In this document: positions 44,384 through 51,904 of the stretch, in pieces
How positions within the stretch are numbered: position 1 is the stretch's first letter
How the letters are laid out: every line of letters starts with the position of its first letter
Origin: Anaerolineales bacterium
Lineage (GTDB): Bacteria > Chloroflexota > Anaerolineae > Anaerolineales > Villigracilaceae
DNA length: 64,000 nucleotides
NCBI GenBank assembly: GCA_030834895.1
Contig: JAUQXA010000064.1
Coordinates: forward strand, 1 to 64,000
Direction of reading: 5' to 3'
Translations under genes and position numbers: made by a program
Notes under the pieces: model-generated
The model's database searches: none
The model's input: the letters and a program-made list of their open reading frames with translations, nothing else
Told to the model about the DNA's origin: nothing

Positions 44384-44536
44384 TTACCGGCTAATGGTTG
44401 ATATCTCTTGAATCATTATAACCTTTTTGGACATAATTTTTTCACATTGTTCGATATGTTTGTATGAAAGCATCCTATCGGTAAAAACAAACTTGCGCAT
44501 AGCTTTCCCTGCCCTACAATTCCCATACGAATCCAT
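44384..44536 (-). CDS. Possible 50-residue basic protein
   Basis: A short frame of 50 residues, basic and cysteine-containing, with no known family. Its main support is a very strong ribosome site, GAAGGGAGGAGGATTGTC, directly before ATG at 44536. It lies upstream of the TIR gene in the same direction, with 49 bases between. A promoter for it is not obvious. It could be a small regulator or chance. Confidence 0.4.
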   Translation of the reverse strand: MDSYGNCRAGKAMRKFVFTDRMLSYKHIEQCEKIMSKKVIMIQEISTISR

Positions 44537-44555
44537 GACAATCCTCCTCCCTTCA

Positions 44556-44584
44556 TTGACTCGCCTTTTGAAAAGGACTATACT
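44556..44584 (+). promoter_or_regulatory. Near-consensus sigma-70-type promoter
   Basis: TTGACT (44556-44561) and TATACT (44579-44584) are separated by exactly 17 bases. Each box differs from consensus by one base. Transcription should start near 44591 and head into a short leader ending in a perfect terminator before the SWIM gene. Confidence 0.75.
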
Positions 44585-44590
44585 CACATT

Positions 44591-44680
44591 ATCGAGGTAA
44601 CGCCATCATGCGCTCTTTTAGTGGAGTACCCAGTTCTGTCTAGTGATACACGCGGTCTATCCGCGTGTATTTTTTATTTT
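44591..44680 (+). ncRNA. Short leader RNA or attenuator ending in a perfect terminator
   Basis: From the predicted start near 44591 a transcript of about 85-90 nucleotides would end at a terminator: ATACACGCGG (44646-44655), loop TCTAT, CCGCGTGTAT (44661-44670), then TTTTTATTTT. Inside is a 12-codon frame (44608-44643, MRSFSGVPSSV) with GAGG eight to nine bases upstream. It is either a leader peptide controlling readthrough into the SWIM gene, or an independent small RNA. Confidence 0.55.
44646..44680 (+). terminator. Perfect 10-bp terminator before the SWIM gene
   Basis: The 10-bp stem has no mismatch, a 5-base loop, and a tail of T with one A. No protein gene ends just upstream on this strand, so the hairpin must act on the leader transcript starting at the promoter 44556-44584. 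Confidence 0.85.
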
Positions 44681-44704
44681 CCCTCAAAAAAGGAGATGAA
44701 CACA

Positions 44705-44941
44705 ATGGATTCAGGATTGATCGGCAAGTTGGAAAAGGCAAAGCGATATGCTGAAAACCGGAAGCGTTTCCACTTCAACCAGTTTGACCTTACTTTTCAT
44801 GGCGATAACAACGATCACCATGTCACCTACAATGACGGCGTTTTTAACTGCGATTGCGAATTTTTCCTTACCCACAAACGTTGCGGACATTCCATGGCTC
44901 TCGAAATCCTGCTCAAAGATATGATTGCCGAACCGGTATAG
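44705..44941 (+). CDS. SWIM zinc-finger-like small protein
   Basis: A 78-residue protein whose C-terminal half has the SWIM layout: CDCEFF ... RCGHSMALE gives C-x-C-xn-C-x-H. SWIM motifs bind zinc and contact DNA or proteins. The N-terminal part contains a basic helix (KLEKAKRYAENRKRFHF) and a short beta sheet with TYNDGVFNCDC. AAAAAAGGAG precedes it; I take ATG at 44705, because an ATG at 44696 is too close to the GGAG. It lies behind a terminator, so its expression may depend on antitermination. Confidence 0.75.
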   Translation: MDSGLIGKLEKAKRYAENRKRFHFNQFDLTFHGDNNDHHVTYNDGVFNCDCEFFLTHKRCGHSMALEILLKDMIAEPV

Positions 44942-45092
44942 CACAGCTGAAAATCGAATAACCCAACTGCCCTCCGTCCAGCACGCAGGGCAGTTTCTTT
45001 TCTCCTAACCGAATCACTGATTCGCCGACTCGCCGAATCACTAGAATCCCCCACTCATCGAATCCTAACCATTCTGGTGTAAAATTTTCCCC

Positions 45093-46190
45093 ATGAAATC
45101 GATTACCCGGCGTGACTTCCTCAAACTCAGCGGACTGGCCCTCGGCGGGCTGGCTTTTTCTCCCTTCCTGCCCGGTCTCACCGACTTCGACGACAGCTTC
45201 GTCGTCCGCATTGCCACAGACCAAATGCCGGTACGCATGGAGCCGACCGATAAAAGTCGCATCTACCAGACTTGGTACCGTGACAACCTTGTCCACGTCT
45301 ACGAGCAGATTACGGCGGAGGAGCCCAAGCACAACCCCGTCTGGTATCGTGTGTGGGGCGGCTACCTCCACCGCGGACGCCTGCATCGTGTCAAGACCAT
45401 TTACCAAACCCCAGTGGACATCTCGGAAGGTCAGCGTTTTCTTGCTGAAGTGACCGTTCCTTACACATCCCCTTATTGGTTCACCAAAGCGCGCGGCTGG
45501 GAAACGCGCGAACCACCTCTGTATTATGGCTCTGTCCATTGGGTCGAGTCCACTGAGGAAGGCCCTGAAATGGCGGATTACAAAGGCCCCTGGTATCGCA
45601 TCCATGACGAACTCGACTCCAACGTCCCATACCATGTGCCAGCCATTCACCTTCGCATCTTTCCTAACGATATCTATGACCCCATCTCGCCTGAAGTGCC
45701 CCTCGAAGAAAAGCTGATCGAAGTCAACCTCAGCACCCAAACGCTCACCGCCTATGAATATGGCAATCCTGTGTTCAAGACCAATGTCTCAACGGGGATA
45801 CGCGGCGGCGGCTTGAGTGGCAACAAGGGACTCTCCACCACCACGCCCAATGGCAAATTTGTGATTGTTGAGAAAATGCCGTCCAAGCATATGGGCTACA
45901 GTTACTTTAACATCGGACAAGGCGGCAACCTGCTCGCCGACGAAAGCGGCTATGTCCTCCCCGGCGTTCCCTGGACGTCCTTCATCGCCCCTCCCGGCAA
46001 ACCCACAGCGGGTCACGCCTTCCATGGCACTTACTGGCATGAAAATTTTGGCACAGAAATGAGTCACGGTTGTATCAACATGCGCACCAACGAAGCCAGC
46101 TGGGTTTTCCGTTGGGCGCAGCCCGGGCATACCCCTGGCGACATCTCCAACCATCGCGGACAGGGCACCGCGGTTGACATCCATTATTAA
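45093..46190 (+). CDS. L,D-transpeptidase (YkuD domain) with Tat-like signal
   Basis: A 365-residue exported enzyme that makes or remodels 3-3 crosslinks in peptidoglycan. The N-terminus SITRRDFLKLSGLALGGLAF has the twin-arginine pattern. After a long N-terminal region comes the YkuD domain, with LIEVNLSTQTLTAYEYG, TTTPNGKFVIVEKM and the catalytic block HAFHGTYWHENFG followed by SHGCINM, where Cys327 is the nucleophile. TAAAAT lies seven bases before ATG with no ribosome site, so a leaderless transcript is likely. Next to it is a DNA methyltransferase gene. Confidence 0.92.
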   Translation: MKSITRRDFLKLSGLALGGLAFSPFLPGLTDFDDSFVVRIATDQMPVRMEPTDKSRIYQTWYRDNLVHVYEQITAEEPKHNPVWYRVWGGYLHRGRLHRVKTIYQTPVDISEGQRFLAEVTVPYTSPYWFTKARGWETREPPLYYGSVHWVESTEEGPEMADYKGPWYRIHDELDSNVPYHVPAIHLRIFPNDIYDPISPEVPLEEKLIEVNLSTQTLTAYEYGNPVFKTNVSTGIRGGGLSGNKGLSTTTPNGKFVIVEKMPSKHMGYSYFNIGQGGNLLADESGYVLPGVPWTSFIAPPGKPTAGHAFHGTYWHENFGTEMSHGCINMRTNEASWVFRWAQPGHTPGDISNHRGQGTAVDIHY

Positions 46191-46249
46191 TCCTTTTGTG
46201 GAATATCCGCTCCCAAGCTGAATCTCATCCCGGACTTTTGACTCCCCAC

Positions 46250-47473
46250 ATGCCTTCGCTCAACTGGAAGGGGAAATCCCTTCCCACGCCCAAGCCTGAT
46301 CCTCTCATTCGAGATGCCTTTCTCTACCCGAATGGATTCGGCTATCCCAACGCGCCTGCCACCAGCAGGTTGATTCTCGGTGACAATCTCTCCGTGATGT
46401 CCGCATTGCTTCCCGAATATGAGGGGAAGGTCAATCTCATCTATGCCGACCCGCCGTTTTTCACCAACCGGAAGTTTTCTGCCCGCATCGGGCGCGGCGA
46501 AGACTCGCGCAAACCCGAAAAATGGAAACTCGCAGAGGGCTATCATGATTCCTGGACGGACCTGGATGAATACCTGCAATTTCTCTATGAACGTCTCGCT
46601 TTGATGGTTCGTCTTCTCGCGCCAAACGGGACTTTGTATCTCCACCTTGACTGGCATGCCGACGCCTATGCCCGCCTCATTTTGGATGAGCTTTTTGGTT
46701 TAGACGGCGTCTTCATCAACGAAATCATCTGGGCATATCACGGTCCTTCTCCCATCCGCACCGCCTTCAATCGCAAGCACGATACGATTCTGGCTTACGC
46801 AAAGAACAAAGACTACACTTTCAATGTGGATGCCGTCCGCGAACCATATAATCCCAACACCATCGCCACCTTTAAATCATCGCCCAAAGCCGGCTTCGGC
46901 AAAGTCCCAAACTTGGAGCGAGGAAAGGTCCCCGAAGACTGGTGGTACTTCCCTGTTGTCGCCCGTTTACATGGAGAGCGCACAGGTTACCCGACGCAAA
47001 AGCCCGAAGCCCTGCTTGAACGCATCATCCTTGCTTCATCGAATAAAGATGATATCGTTGCGGACTTTTTCTGCGGCTCAGGCACGACTGCGGTCGTTGC
47101 CGCCAAAAACGGGCGCAAATTTATCACCAGTGATATTTCCATCCGCGCTGTGCACACCGCCCGCAATCGCCTTGCTGAAACTCAATCCGTCGTTTCACTT
47201 GAATATACCTTCATGTCCGTGCCCGCCAGAGTGGAATCGCAGAAAATCAAGGCGCACCTTTCCAAAGATTCTGTTCGTCTCGAAACTTCCCTTGAAGTGG
47301 ACTTCTGGGAAGTTGATCCAAATTGGGATGGGAAAATCTTCAAGAGCGCGGCACAGGCACAACGTCACACCCGCAGCGGTGAAATTCTGCTTGACTTAAA
47401 AATAAAAATCGGACGCAAAGCATGCATCCGATTGGTAACTGTCCAAGGCAAAGAATTTCAACTAAATGTCTAA
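46250..47473 (+). CDS. DNA methyltransferase, N4/N6 type (beta-class order)
   Basis: A 407-residue SAM-dependent DNA methylase of the N6-adenine/N4-cytosine family. The catalytic motif is YADPPF (DPPF 67-70), and the SAM-binding motif FCGSGTT (274-280) comes later, giving the beta-class order seen in Mod-like enzymes. GYPTQKPEALLERII and SDISIRAVHTARNRL are typical flanking blocks. ATG at 46250 is chosen because family similarity begins shortly after it; an alternative TTG at 46196 exists and no ribosome site is clear. No endonuclease is adjacent, so it is probably an orphan methylase. Its end overlaps the convergent regulator gene by 12 bases. Confidence 0.88.
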   Translation: MPSLNWKGKSLPTPKPDPLIRDAFLYPNGFGYPNAPATSRLILGDNLSVMSALLPEYEGKVNLIYADPPFFTNRKFSARIGRGEDSRKPEKWKLAEGYHDSWTDLDEYLQFLYERLALMVRLLAPNGTLYLHLDWHADAYARLILDELFGLDGVFINEIIWAYHGPSPIRTAFNRKHDTILAYAKNKDYTFNVDAVREPYNPNTIATFKSSPKAGFGKVPNLERGKVPEDWWYFPVVARLHGERTGYPTQKPEALLERIILASSNKDDIVADFFCGSGTTAVVAAKNGRKFITSDISIRAVHTARNRLAETQSVVSLEYTFMSVPARVESQKIKAHLSKDSVRLETSLEVDFWEVDPNWDGKIFKSAAQAQRHTRSGEILLDLKIKIGRKACIRLVTVQGKEFQLNV

Positions 47474-48121
47474 ACGGTATCCAACACCGCGAATCGTTTT
47501 TAGGAATTTCGGATTATCAGGGTCAAGCTCGATCGCGCGCCTCAGCCATGAGATGTGGACATCCAGCGTGCGGGTATCGCCGGTGTAATTGGTTTCCCAT
47601 GCCTTCTTGAAGAGCGGTTCGCGTTCCACCACTTCCCCATGTTTTTCCATCAATAGATTCAACAACGTCACAAGGCGCGGTGTGAGCTTTGTGCTTTTAC
47701 CGAGACAACGCACGCGGCGCTTTTCGAGATCGAGCCGAATGGGACCGACATGCACCACGTTTTTCCCGTCGCCGGGTAGAAGCGGCTTGATGCGATTGAC
47801 CAGTTTTTGCACTGTAAAGGGGAGTTCAAGGATGGAATCCGCCACATCCTTGTTGACGATATCGCTGCCATTTTCGAGGATGAGGATGATGGGGAGTTTG
47901 GGATCCTTCTCGCGGATGGACTGACAGATGCGCAAGCCTGTGCTGCGAAGCGTGGCGGCGTTGATTACCACCAGACTCGGGCTGACATCCTTGAGTCGTG
48001 CAACCGCCTGGCTGCCGTTCTGGGCAATTTGTACATCAAATCCCTTCTTCTGCAAATCTGCTGCAAAGGAAGGGACTTCTGCGTGGCGGCCTTCGATGAC
48101 CAGGAGTGTTGTGGTCTTCAT
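47462..48121 (-). CDS. OmpR-type response regulator with an atypical receiver
   Basis: A 219-residue DNA-binding protein. The C-terminal domain (about 120-219) is a normal winged helix of the OmpR/PhoB type (LTPRLVTLLNLLMEKHGEVV, HISWLRRAIE, IRGVGYRLDI). The N-terminal receiver (1-112) lacks the acidic pair after strand 1 (LLVIEGRHAEV), has Asn54 in SLVVINAATL where the phosphoacceptor Asp should be, and has Leu rather than Lys in ELPF. It is therefore probably not phosphorylated and may respond to a ligand or protein. No cognate kinase is adjacent. Confidence 0.9.
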   Translation of the reverse strand: MKTTTLLVIEGRHAEVPSFAADLQKKGFDVQIAQNGSQAVARLKDVSPSLVVINAATLRSTGLRICQSIREKDPKLPIILILENGSDIVNKDVADSILELPFTVQKLVNRIKPLLPGDGKNVVHVGPIRLDLEKRRVRCLGKSTKLTPRLVTLLNLLMEKHGEVVEREPLFKKAWETNYTGDTRTLDVHISWLRRAIELDPDNPKFLKTIRGVGYRLDI

Positions 48122-48291
48122 GATAAGTGGTTGATAATACCTGTTCTTCAGATAGAGATAACTTAACGATACATGAACGATATAATTATTTTATTAAGGT
48201 GTTGGCATTATACACCAAATCTTAACAAAATTAACCGGGTCCGCTATTATTTTGTTATAAAACATTTGTAAGATGACTCTTTGAACTTCGC

Positions 48292-48321
48292 TTGACGATT
48301 TCAAGTTTATCATGGTAATAT
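48292..48321 (+). promoter_or_regulatory. Promoter of tRNA-fMet
   Basis: TTGACG (48292-48297) and TAATAT (48316-48321) lie 18 bases apart, ending 14 bases before the tRNA. Both boxes are one or two bases from consensus. Confidence 0.65.
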
Positions 48322-48335
48322 AACGTCCCATTCGA

Positions 48336-48409
48336 TGCGGGGTGGAGCAGTGGCAGCTCGTCGGGCTCATAACCCGAAGGTCGCAGGTTCAAGTCCTGCC
48401 CCCGCTACC
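48336..48409 (+). tRNA. tRNA-fMet (CAT)
   Basis: A complete cloverleaf. Acceptor TGCGGGG pairs with CCCCGCT except at the first position (T-T), the unpaired 1-72 position typical of initiators. The anticodon arm TCGGG-CTCATAA-CCCGA carries CAT and the three G-C pairs that mark initiator tRNA. The T arm is GCAGG-TTCAAGT-CCTGC. The 3' end reads ACC then T, so the final A is added enzymatically. A terminator follows within five bases. Confidence 0.93.
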
Positions 48410-48412
48410 TTG

Positions 48413-48445
48413 AAAACACAGTCCTTGAGGCTGTGTTTTTTTGTT
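48413..48445 (+). terminator. Intrinsic terminator after tRNA-fMet
   Basis: AAAACACAG (48413-48421) pairs perfectly with CTGTGTTTT (48431-48439), 9-base loop, then TTTTG. Confidence 0.88.
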
Positions 48446-48512
48446 TCCTGCATGTGACATTGGGCGGGGGGAAATTGTGACATTCCTTATATTCCTGATT
48501 TTGAATGTGTTG

Positions 48513-48538
48513 TATAATATATTCAGGAATATGAATAT
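48513..48538 (+). promoter_or_regulatory. -10 box and ArsR-type operator
   Basis: A perfect TATAAT (48513-48518) runs directly into a perfect dyad, ATATTCA (48519-48525), spacer GGAATA, TGAATAT (48532-48538). The dyad overlaps the expected transcription start and the arsR start codon. A further ATTCCTGA copy lies at 48491-48498. This placement fits autorepression by the ArsR-family protein, relieved by arsenite or another metalloid. Confidence 0.7.
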
Positions 48539-48926
48539 GAAAAAGAACCCAAATCCACTTGAGCCGATTGCCTCTTTACTGGAAACCATCTCCCCGCTGA
48601 CCCGCCTGCAAATCCTGCTGGCGATTGGGACAGGGGAAGCCTGTGTATGTCATCTTGAAGCCGCGCTTGGATTACGGCAGGCGTACATCTCACAACATTT
48701 GATGGCGCTGCGCAAGGCGGACATCCTGCTCGACAGGCGCGAAGGGCGCTATGTGTTTTATCGTTTGAAGGATGCCTCGATTCTCGACTTGGTGACTGCC
48801 GCTGCTGCCTTGAGCGGACCCCCCGCTAAAGCTGTTTCTGTACTCGTCAATCGTGCTTCGCCGTCATGTGAATGCCCGCAATGTGCTCCCGTTTCCATTT
48901 CAACGAAAAGTCTTGAAACCGCATGA
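48537..48926 (+). CDS. arsR: ArsR-family metalloregulator
   Basis: A 129-residue winged-helix repressor. GEACVCHLEAALG carries Cys36 and Cys38, the metalloid site of ArsR (ELCVCDL-like). The recognition helix is in LRQAYISQHLMALRKADI, and the wing in RREGRYVFYRL. A C-terminal CECPQC motif may add metal ligands. ATG at 48537 overlaps the operator; an ATG two codons earlier is also possible. The downstream permease start overlaps its stop (ATGA), so it controls the arsenic operon that follows. Confidence 0.88.
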   Translation: MKKNPNPLEPIASLLETISPLTRLQILLAIGTGEACVCHLEAALGLRQAYISQHLMALRKADILLDRREGRYVFYRLKDASILDLVTAAAALSGPPAKAVSVLVNRASPSCECPQCAPVSISTKSLETA

Positions 48927-50386
48927 ATATCCTTTCCTTCCTTGTTCAGTTGTTTTATGGCGGATTGGGCAACCTAGCCGCCTATCTTGCTGCTCATGTG
49001 TTGCTTTGCCTGCTCCCCGCGTTTTACATTGCGGGCGCAATGACTGCGCTCATCCCCAAGGAAACCGTCACCCGTTTTTTGGGGCGCAATACGCCCAAGT
49101 TCGTTTCCTATCCCGCCGCAGCCCTGGCTGGGTCTGTGCTTGCGGTCTGCTCCTGCACCATTGTGCCGCTCTTTGCGGGTATCTACAAAAAAGGCGCGGG
49201 ACTTGGTCCTGCCATTACCTTTCTATTCTTTGCGCCTGCCGCGAACATCCTGGCGCTGATTTACACTGGCGGCGTAATCGGTCCCGACCTGGCGTTTGCG
49301 CGTTTGTTCCTCTCGCTGGCTTTTGGCATTGGCATCGGACTCATCATGGCTCTGATTTTTCGCACCGAGGATGCGGAGCATGACGCCGCCACCGACACCA
49401 TGTTCGCTGGACAAAAATCCATGCGCCGCGCCGCCTTGATCTTTCTGCTGGTGCTGGTGGCTCTCCTGCTTTCAGGCACGCTCAAAGTCGGCTTGTTGAC
49501 GGACACCTACGCCACGCTGACCCTGCCCATCTCTGGCATGGACAAATTCCAGGGCTGGCTCTATGCGCTTGTCCCGTTCGACCCCGCCAAAGGCGAAGAG
49601 GGGGTCAGTGCGCAGGGCGCAATCCTCATCGGGTTGCTGGCGCTGATCGGACTGGCTTCGTGGAGGGGCATCGAGAATATTTTCGACGGCTTCAACCGCT
49701 GGACTTGGGTTTCGCTTGTGCTGGTCGGCATTACCCTGTTGACCGCCGCTGTGGGCATGTCACCCCATACGGGCGGACTTGACATCCTCATCAATGGAAA
49801 GTTCTTTGGCGTGTTGATCGCTTTGGCGATCCTGGGTTGGATCCTCAAAAAACACCTGAGCGAGGACGAAACCCGCGACTTCCTCTGGGAATCATGGAAG
49901 TTCGTCAAGCAGATTTTCCCGTTGCTGGTAGTCGGTGTCTTTGCGGTGGGCGTGATCCGCGAGTTGATCAAGCCTGAGTGGATCGAAGCATTGGCTGGTC
50001 GGAATACCCTGCTTGGAAACCTGGCGGGCGTGGTCTTTGGTGTGTTCATGTACTTCCCGACGCTGGTCGAAGTGCCGATTGCACAGATGTTCCTTAATCT
50101 TGGTATGCACCGGGGTCCCCTGCTGGCTTACTTGATGGCGGATCCCGAGCTCAGCTTGCAAAGCATCCTCATTACTGCGACCATCATCGGACGGCTGAAG
50201 GCATGGACCTATGTCTTCTGGGTGGCATTGTTTAGCACGCTGGCGGGATTAATTTACGGCGCATGGGTGGATGGAGCAAGCTTTGGATTGGTCTCTTTGT
50301 ACCTGTTTGTCTTCCTTGCTTTGCTTTCTGGTCTGTTATGGTTTTTCAATCACCGCAATACCCGCAAAATGGCAATTGCACATTGA
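48923..50386 (+). CDS. ArsP-like permease (SO_0444/DUF318 type)
   Basis: A 487-residue membrane permease with about ten helices. The conserved first block is GSVLAVCSCTIVPLFAG followed by LGPAITFLFFAPAANI, the redox-active or metal-binding pattern of the ArsP/DUF318 permeases, some of which export organoarsenicals. A second similar half begins near FPLLVVGVFAVGVIREL and includes YFPTLVEVPIAQMFLNLG. The start overlaps the arsR stop by ATGA. It is followed by the small thioredoxin and acr3. The exact substrate is not known. Confidence 0.85.
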   Translation: MNILSFLVQLFYGGLGNLAAYLAAHVLLCLLPAFYIAGAMTALIPKETVTRFLGRNTPKFVSYPAAALAGSVLAVCSCTIVPLFAGIYKKGAGLGPAITFLFFAPAANILALIYTGGVIGPDLAFARLFLSLAFGIGIGLIMALIFRTEDAEHDAATDTMFAGQKSMRRAALIFLLVLVALLLSGTLKVGLLTDTYATLTLPISGMDKFQGWLYALVPFDPAKGEEGVSAQGAILIGLLALIGLASWRGIENIFDGFNRWTWVSLVLVGITLLTAAVGMSPHTGGLDILINGKFFGVLIALAILGWILKKHLSEDETRDFLWESWKFVKQIFPLLVVGVFAVGVIRELIKPEWIEALAGRNTLLGNLAGVVFGVFMYFPTLVEVPIAQMFLNLGMHRGPLLAYLMADPELSLQSILITATIIGRLKAWTYVFWVALFSTLAGLIYGAWVDGASFGLVSLYLFVFLALLSGLLWFFNHRNTRKMAIAH

Positions 50387-50409
50387 TTCATTTTCAAAAG
50401 GAGCTTCTT

Positions 50410-50661
50410 ATGCTTACCATTAAAGTTCTTGGTTCAGGATGCGCAAACTGCAAACGTGTGGAACAGATTGCGCGCAAGGTTATTGAAGAAATGTCTGTCG
50501 AGGCGGAAGTCGTCAAGGTGACGGATTACAACGACATCATGGCATACAACATTCTTTCGACGCCTGGCTTGGTCATCAACGAGAAGGTGGTGTCTGCGGG
50601 ACGGATTCCCACTCCAGCCGAAGTGACCACCTTTGTCGTGAACGCGCTCGAAGCGGCGTAA
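50410..50661 (+). CDS. Small thioredoxin-like protein of the arsenic operon
   Basis: An 83-residue thioredoxin fold of the short type found beside ArsP-like permeases (redox-active disulfide protein 2 family). The redox motif is CANC (11-14). The cis-proline appears in STPGLVINEKVV. It probably reduces arsenate, the permease or a thiol cofactor. AAAAGGAGCTTCTT precedes ATG at 50410. The gap to acr3 is 79 bases. Confidence 0.88.
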   Translation: MLTIKVLGSGCANCKRVEQIARKVIEEMSVEAEVVKVTDYNDIMAYNILSTPGLVINEKVVSAGRIPTPAEVTTFVVNALEAA

Positions 50662-50740
50662 AAAGTTGCGCGATGACATCGAACATGAAATCACCAAACT
50701 GCTAAAACAGTTTGAATAACATTATGTAATGGAGGTTTTC

Positions 50741-51814
50741 ATGTCTGACGCGAAAGAAACAAAAAGCCTGAGCAAGCAGTTGTCCTTTCTCGACCGCTAC
50801 CTGACCCTGTGGATTTTCCTCGCGATGGCTGTCGGCGTGGGGATTGGATTTCTCTTCCCGCAGGGCGTGCAGCAATTCAATGACGCTGTTTCTGTGGGTA
50901 CAACCAACATCCCGATTGCGATTGGGTTGATTTTGATGATGTACCCGCCCTTCACCAAAGTCAAGTACGAGGAATTGGGCGAAGTCTTCCGCAACAAAAA
51001 AGTGCTGGCACTTTCGCTGGTTCAAAACTGGGTCATCGGTCCCGTCTTGATGTTTGCGCTCGCCATTATCTTCCTGCGCGGATATCCCGAATACATGGCT
51101 GGATTGATCATGATCGGTTTGGCGCGCTGTATCGCAATGGTCATCGTCTGGAATGAACTGGCGCACGGCGACACGGAATACGCTGCGGGACTCGTGGCGT
51201 TCAATAGCATTTTTCAGGTCTTGTTCTATAGCGTGTACGCCTGGGTGTTCATCACCATTCTGCCGCCGATGTTTGGGCTGACAGGTTCCGTGGTGGAGAT
51301 CACCATCGGAGAGATTGCCAGGAGCGTGTTCATCTATCTTGGCATTCCCTTCCTCGCGGGTTTCTTCACGCGCTTTATCATGCTCAAATTCAAAAGCAAG
51401 GAATGGTATTACACCAACTTTGTGCCCAAAGTCAGCCCGTTGACCCTCATCGCGTTGTTGTTCACCATCATGGTCATGTTCTCGCTCAAAGGGAACCTCA
51501 TCGTCCAGCTTCCGCTCGACGTGGTGCGCATTGCCATTCCCCTGTTGATTTACTTCGTCGTCATGTTCCTTGTCTCGTTTTGGATGGGACGCGCTATCGG
51601 CGCAGATTACTCCAAGACGACGACACTGTCCTTCACCGCCGCCAGCAACAACTTTGAACTGGCGATTGCGGTGGCGGTTGCCGTGTTTGGCATTCACAGC
51701 GGCGCGGCGTTCGCGGCGGTGATTGGTCCGCTGGTGGAAGTACCGGTGATGATCGGGCTGGTCAACGTGGCTTTCTATTTCCAGAAGCGCATGTTTGGCG
51801 GAGCGGCAGGATAA
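50741..51814 (+). CDS. acr3: ACR3-type arsenite efflux permease
   Basis: A 357-residue, ten-helix arsenite exporter. The conserved cysteine lies in GLARCIAMVIVWNELA (Cys130), with the following Glu. Other family blocks are PIAIGLILMMYPPFTKVKYE and LSFTAASNNFELAIAVAVA near the C-terminus. TAATGGAGGTTTTC precedes ATG at 50741. It is the last gene of arsR - permease - thioredoxin - acr3, which confers arsenite resistance. No arsC arsenate reductase is present in the window. Confidence 0.93.
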   Translation: MSDAKETKSLSKQLSFLDRYLTLWIFLAMAVGVGIGFLFPQGVQQFNDAVSVGTTNIPIAIGLILMMYPPFTKVKYEELGEVFRNKKVLALSLVQNWVIGPVLMFALAIIFLRGYPEYMAGLIMIGLARCIAMVIVWNELAHGDTEYAAGLVAFNSIFQVLFYSVYAWVFITILPPMFGLTGSVVEITIGEIARSVFIYLGIPFLAGFFTRFIMLKFKSKEWYYTNFVPKVSPLTLIALLFTIMVMFSLKGNLIVQLPLDVVRIAIPLLIYFVVMFLVSFWMGRAIGADYSKTTTLSFTAASNNFELAIAVAVAVFGIHSGAAFAAVIGPLVEVPVMIGLVNVAFYFQKRMFGGAAG

Positions 51815-51822
51815 AGATTCAA

Positions 51823-51870
51823 TCACAAAGGGTCACAGCGGAAAGCAAAAAACTTTGTGACCCTTTGTGA
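51823..51870 (+). terminator. Perfect 15-bp hairpin ending the arsenic operon
   Basis: TCACAAAGGGTCACA (51823-51837) and TGTGACCCTTTGTGA (51856-51870) are exact complements with an 18-base loop. A U tract is lacking, but position after acr3 suits an operon end. Confidence 0.65.
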
Positions 51871-51904
51871 TACAGGCGTTTCGAATCAGGATAAAATCCC
51901 TCGT

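Noticed and set aside
44621..44704. Upstream extension of the SWIM protein
   Set aside because: It would translate the terminator stem and loop; the good ribosome site lies after it.
50702..51826. Minus-strand frame of 374 codons across acr3
   Set aside because: His/Asp/Glu-rich translation is typical of the antisense of a membrane protein gene; acr3 is intact.
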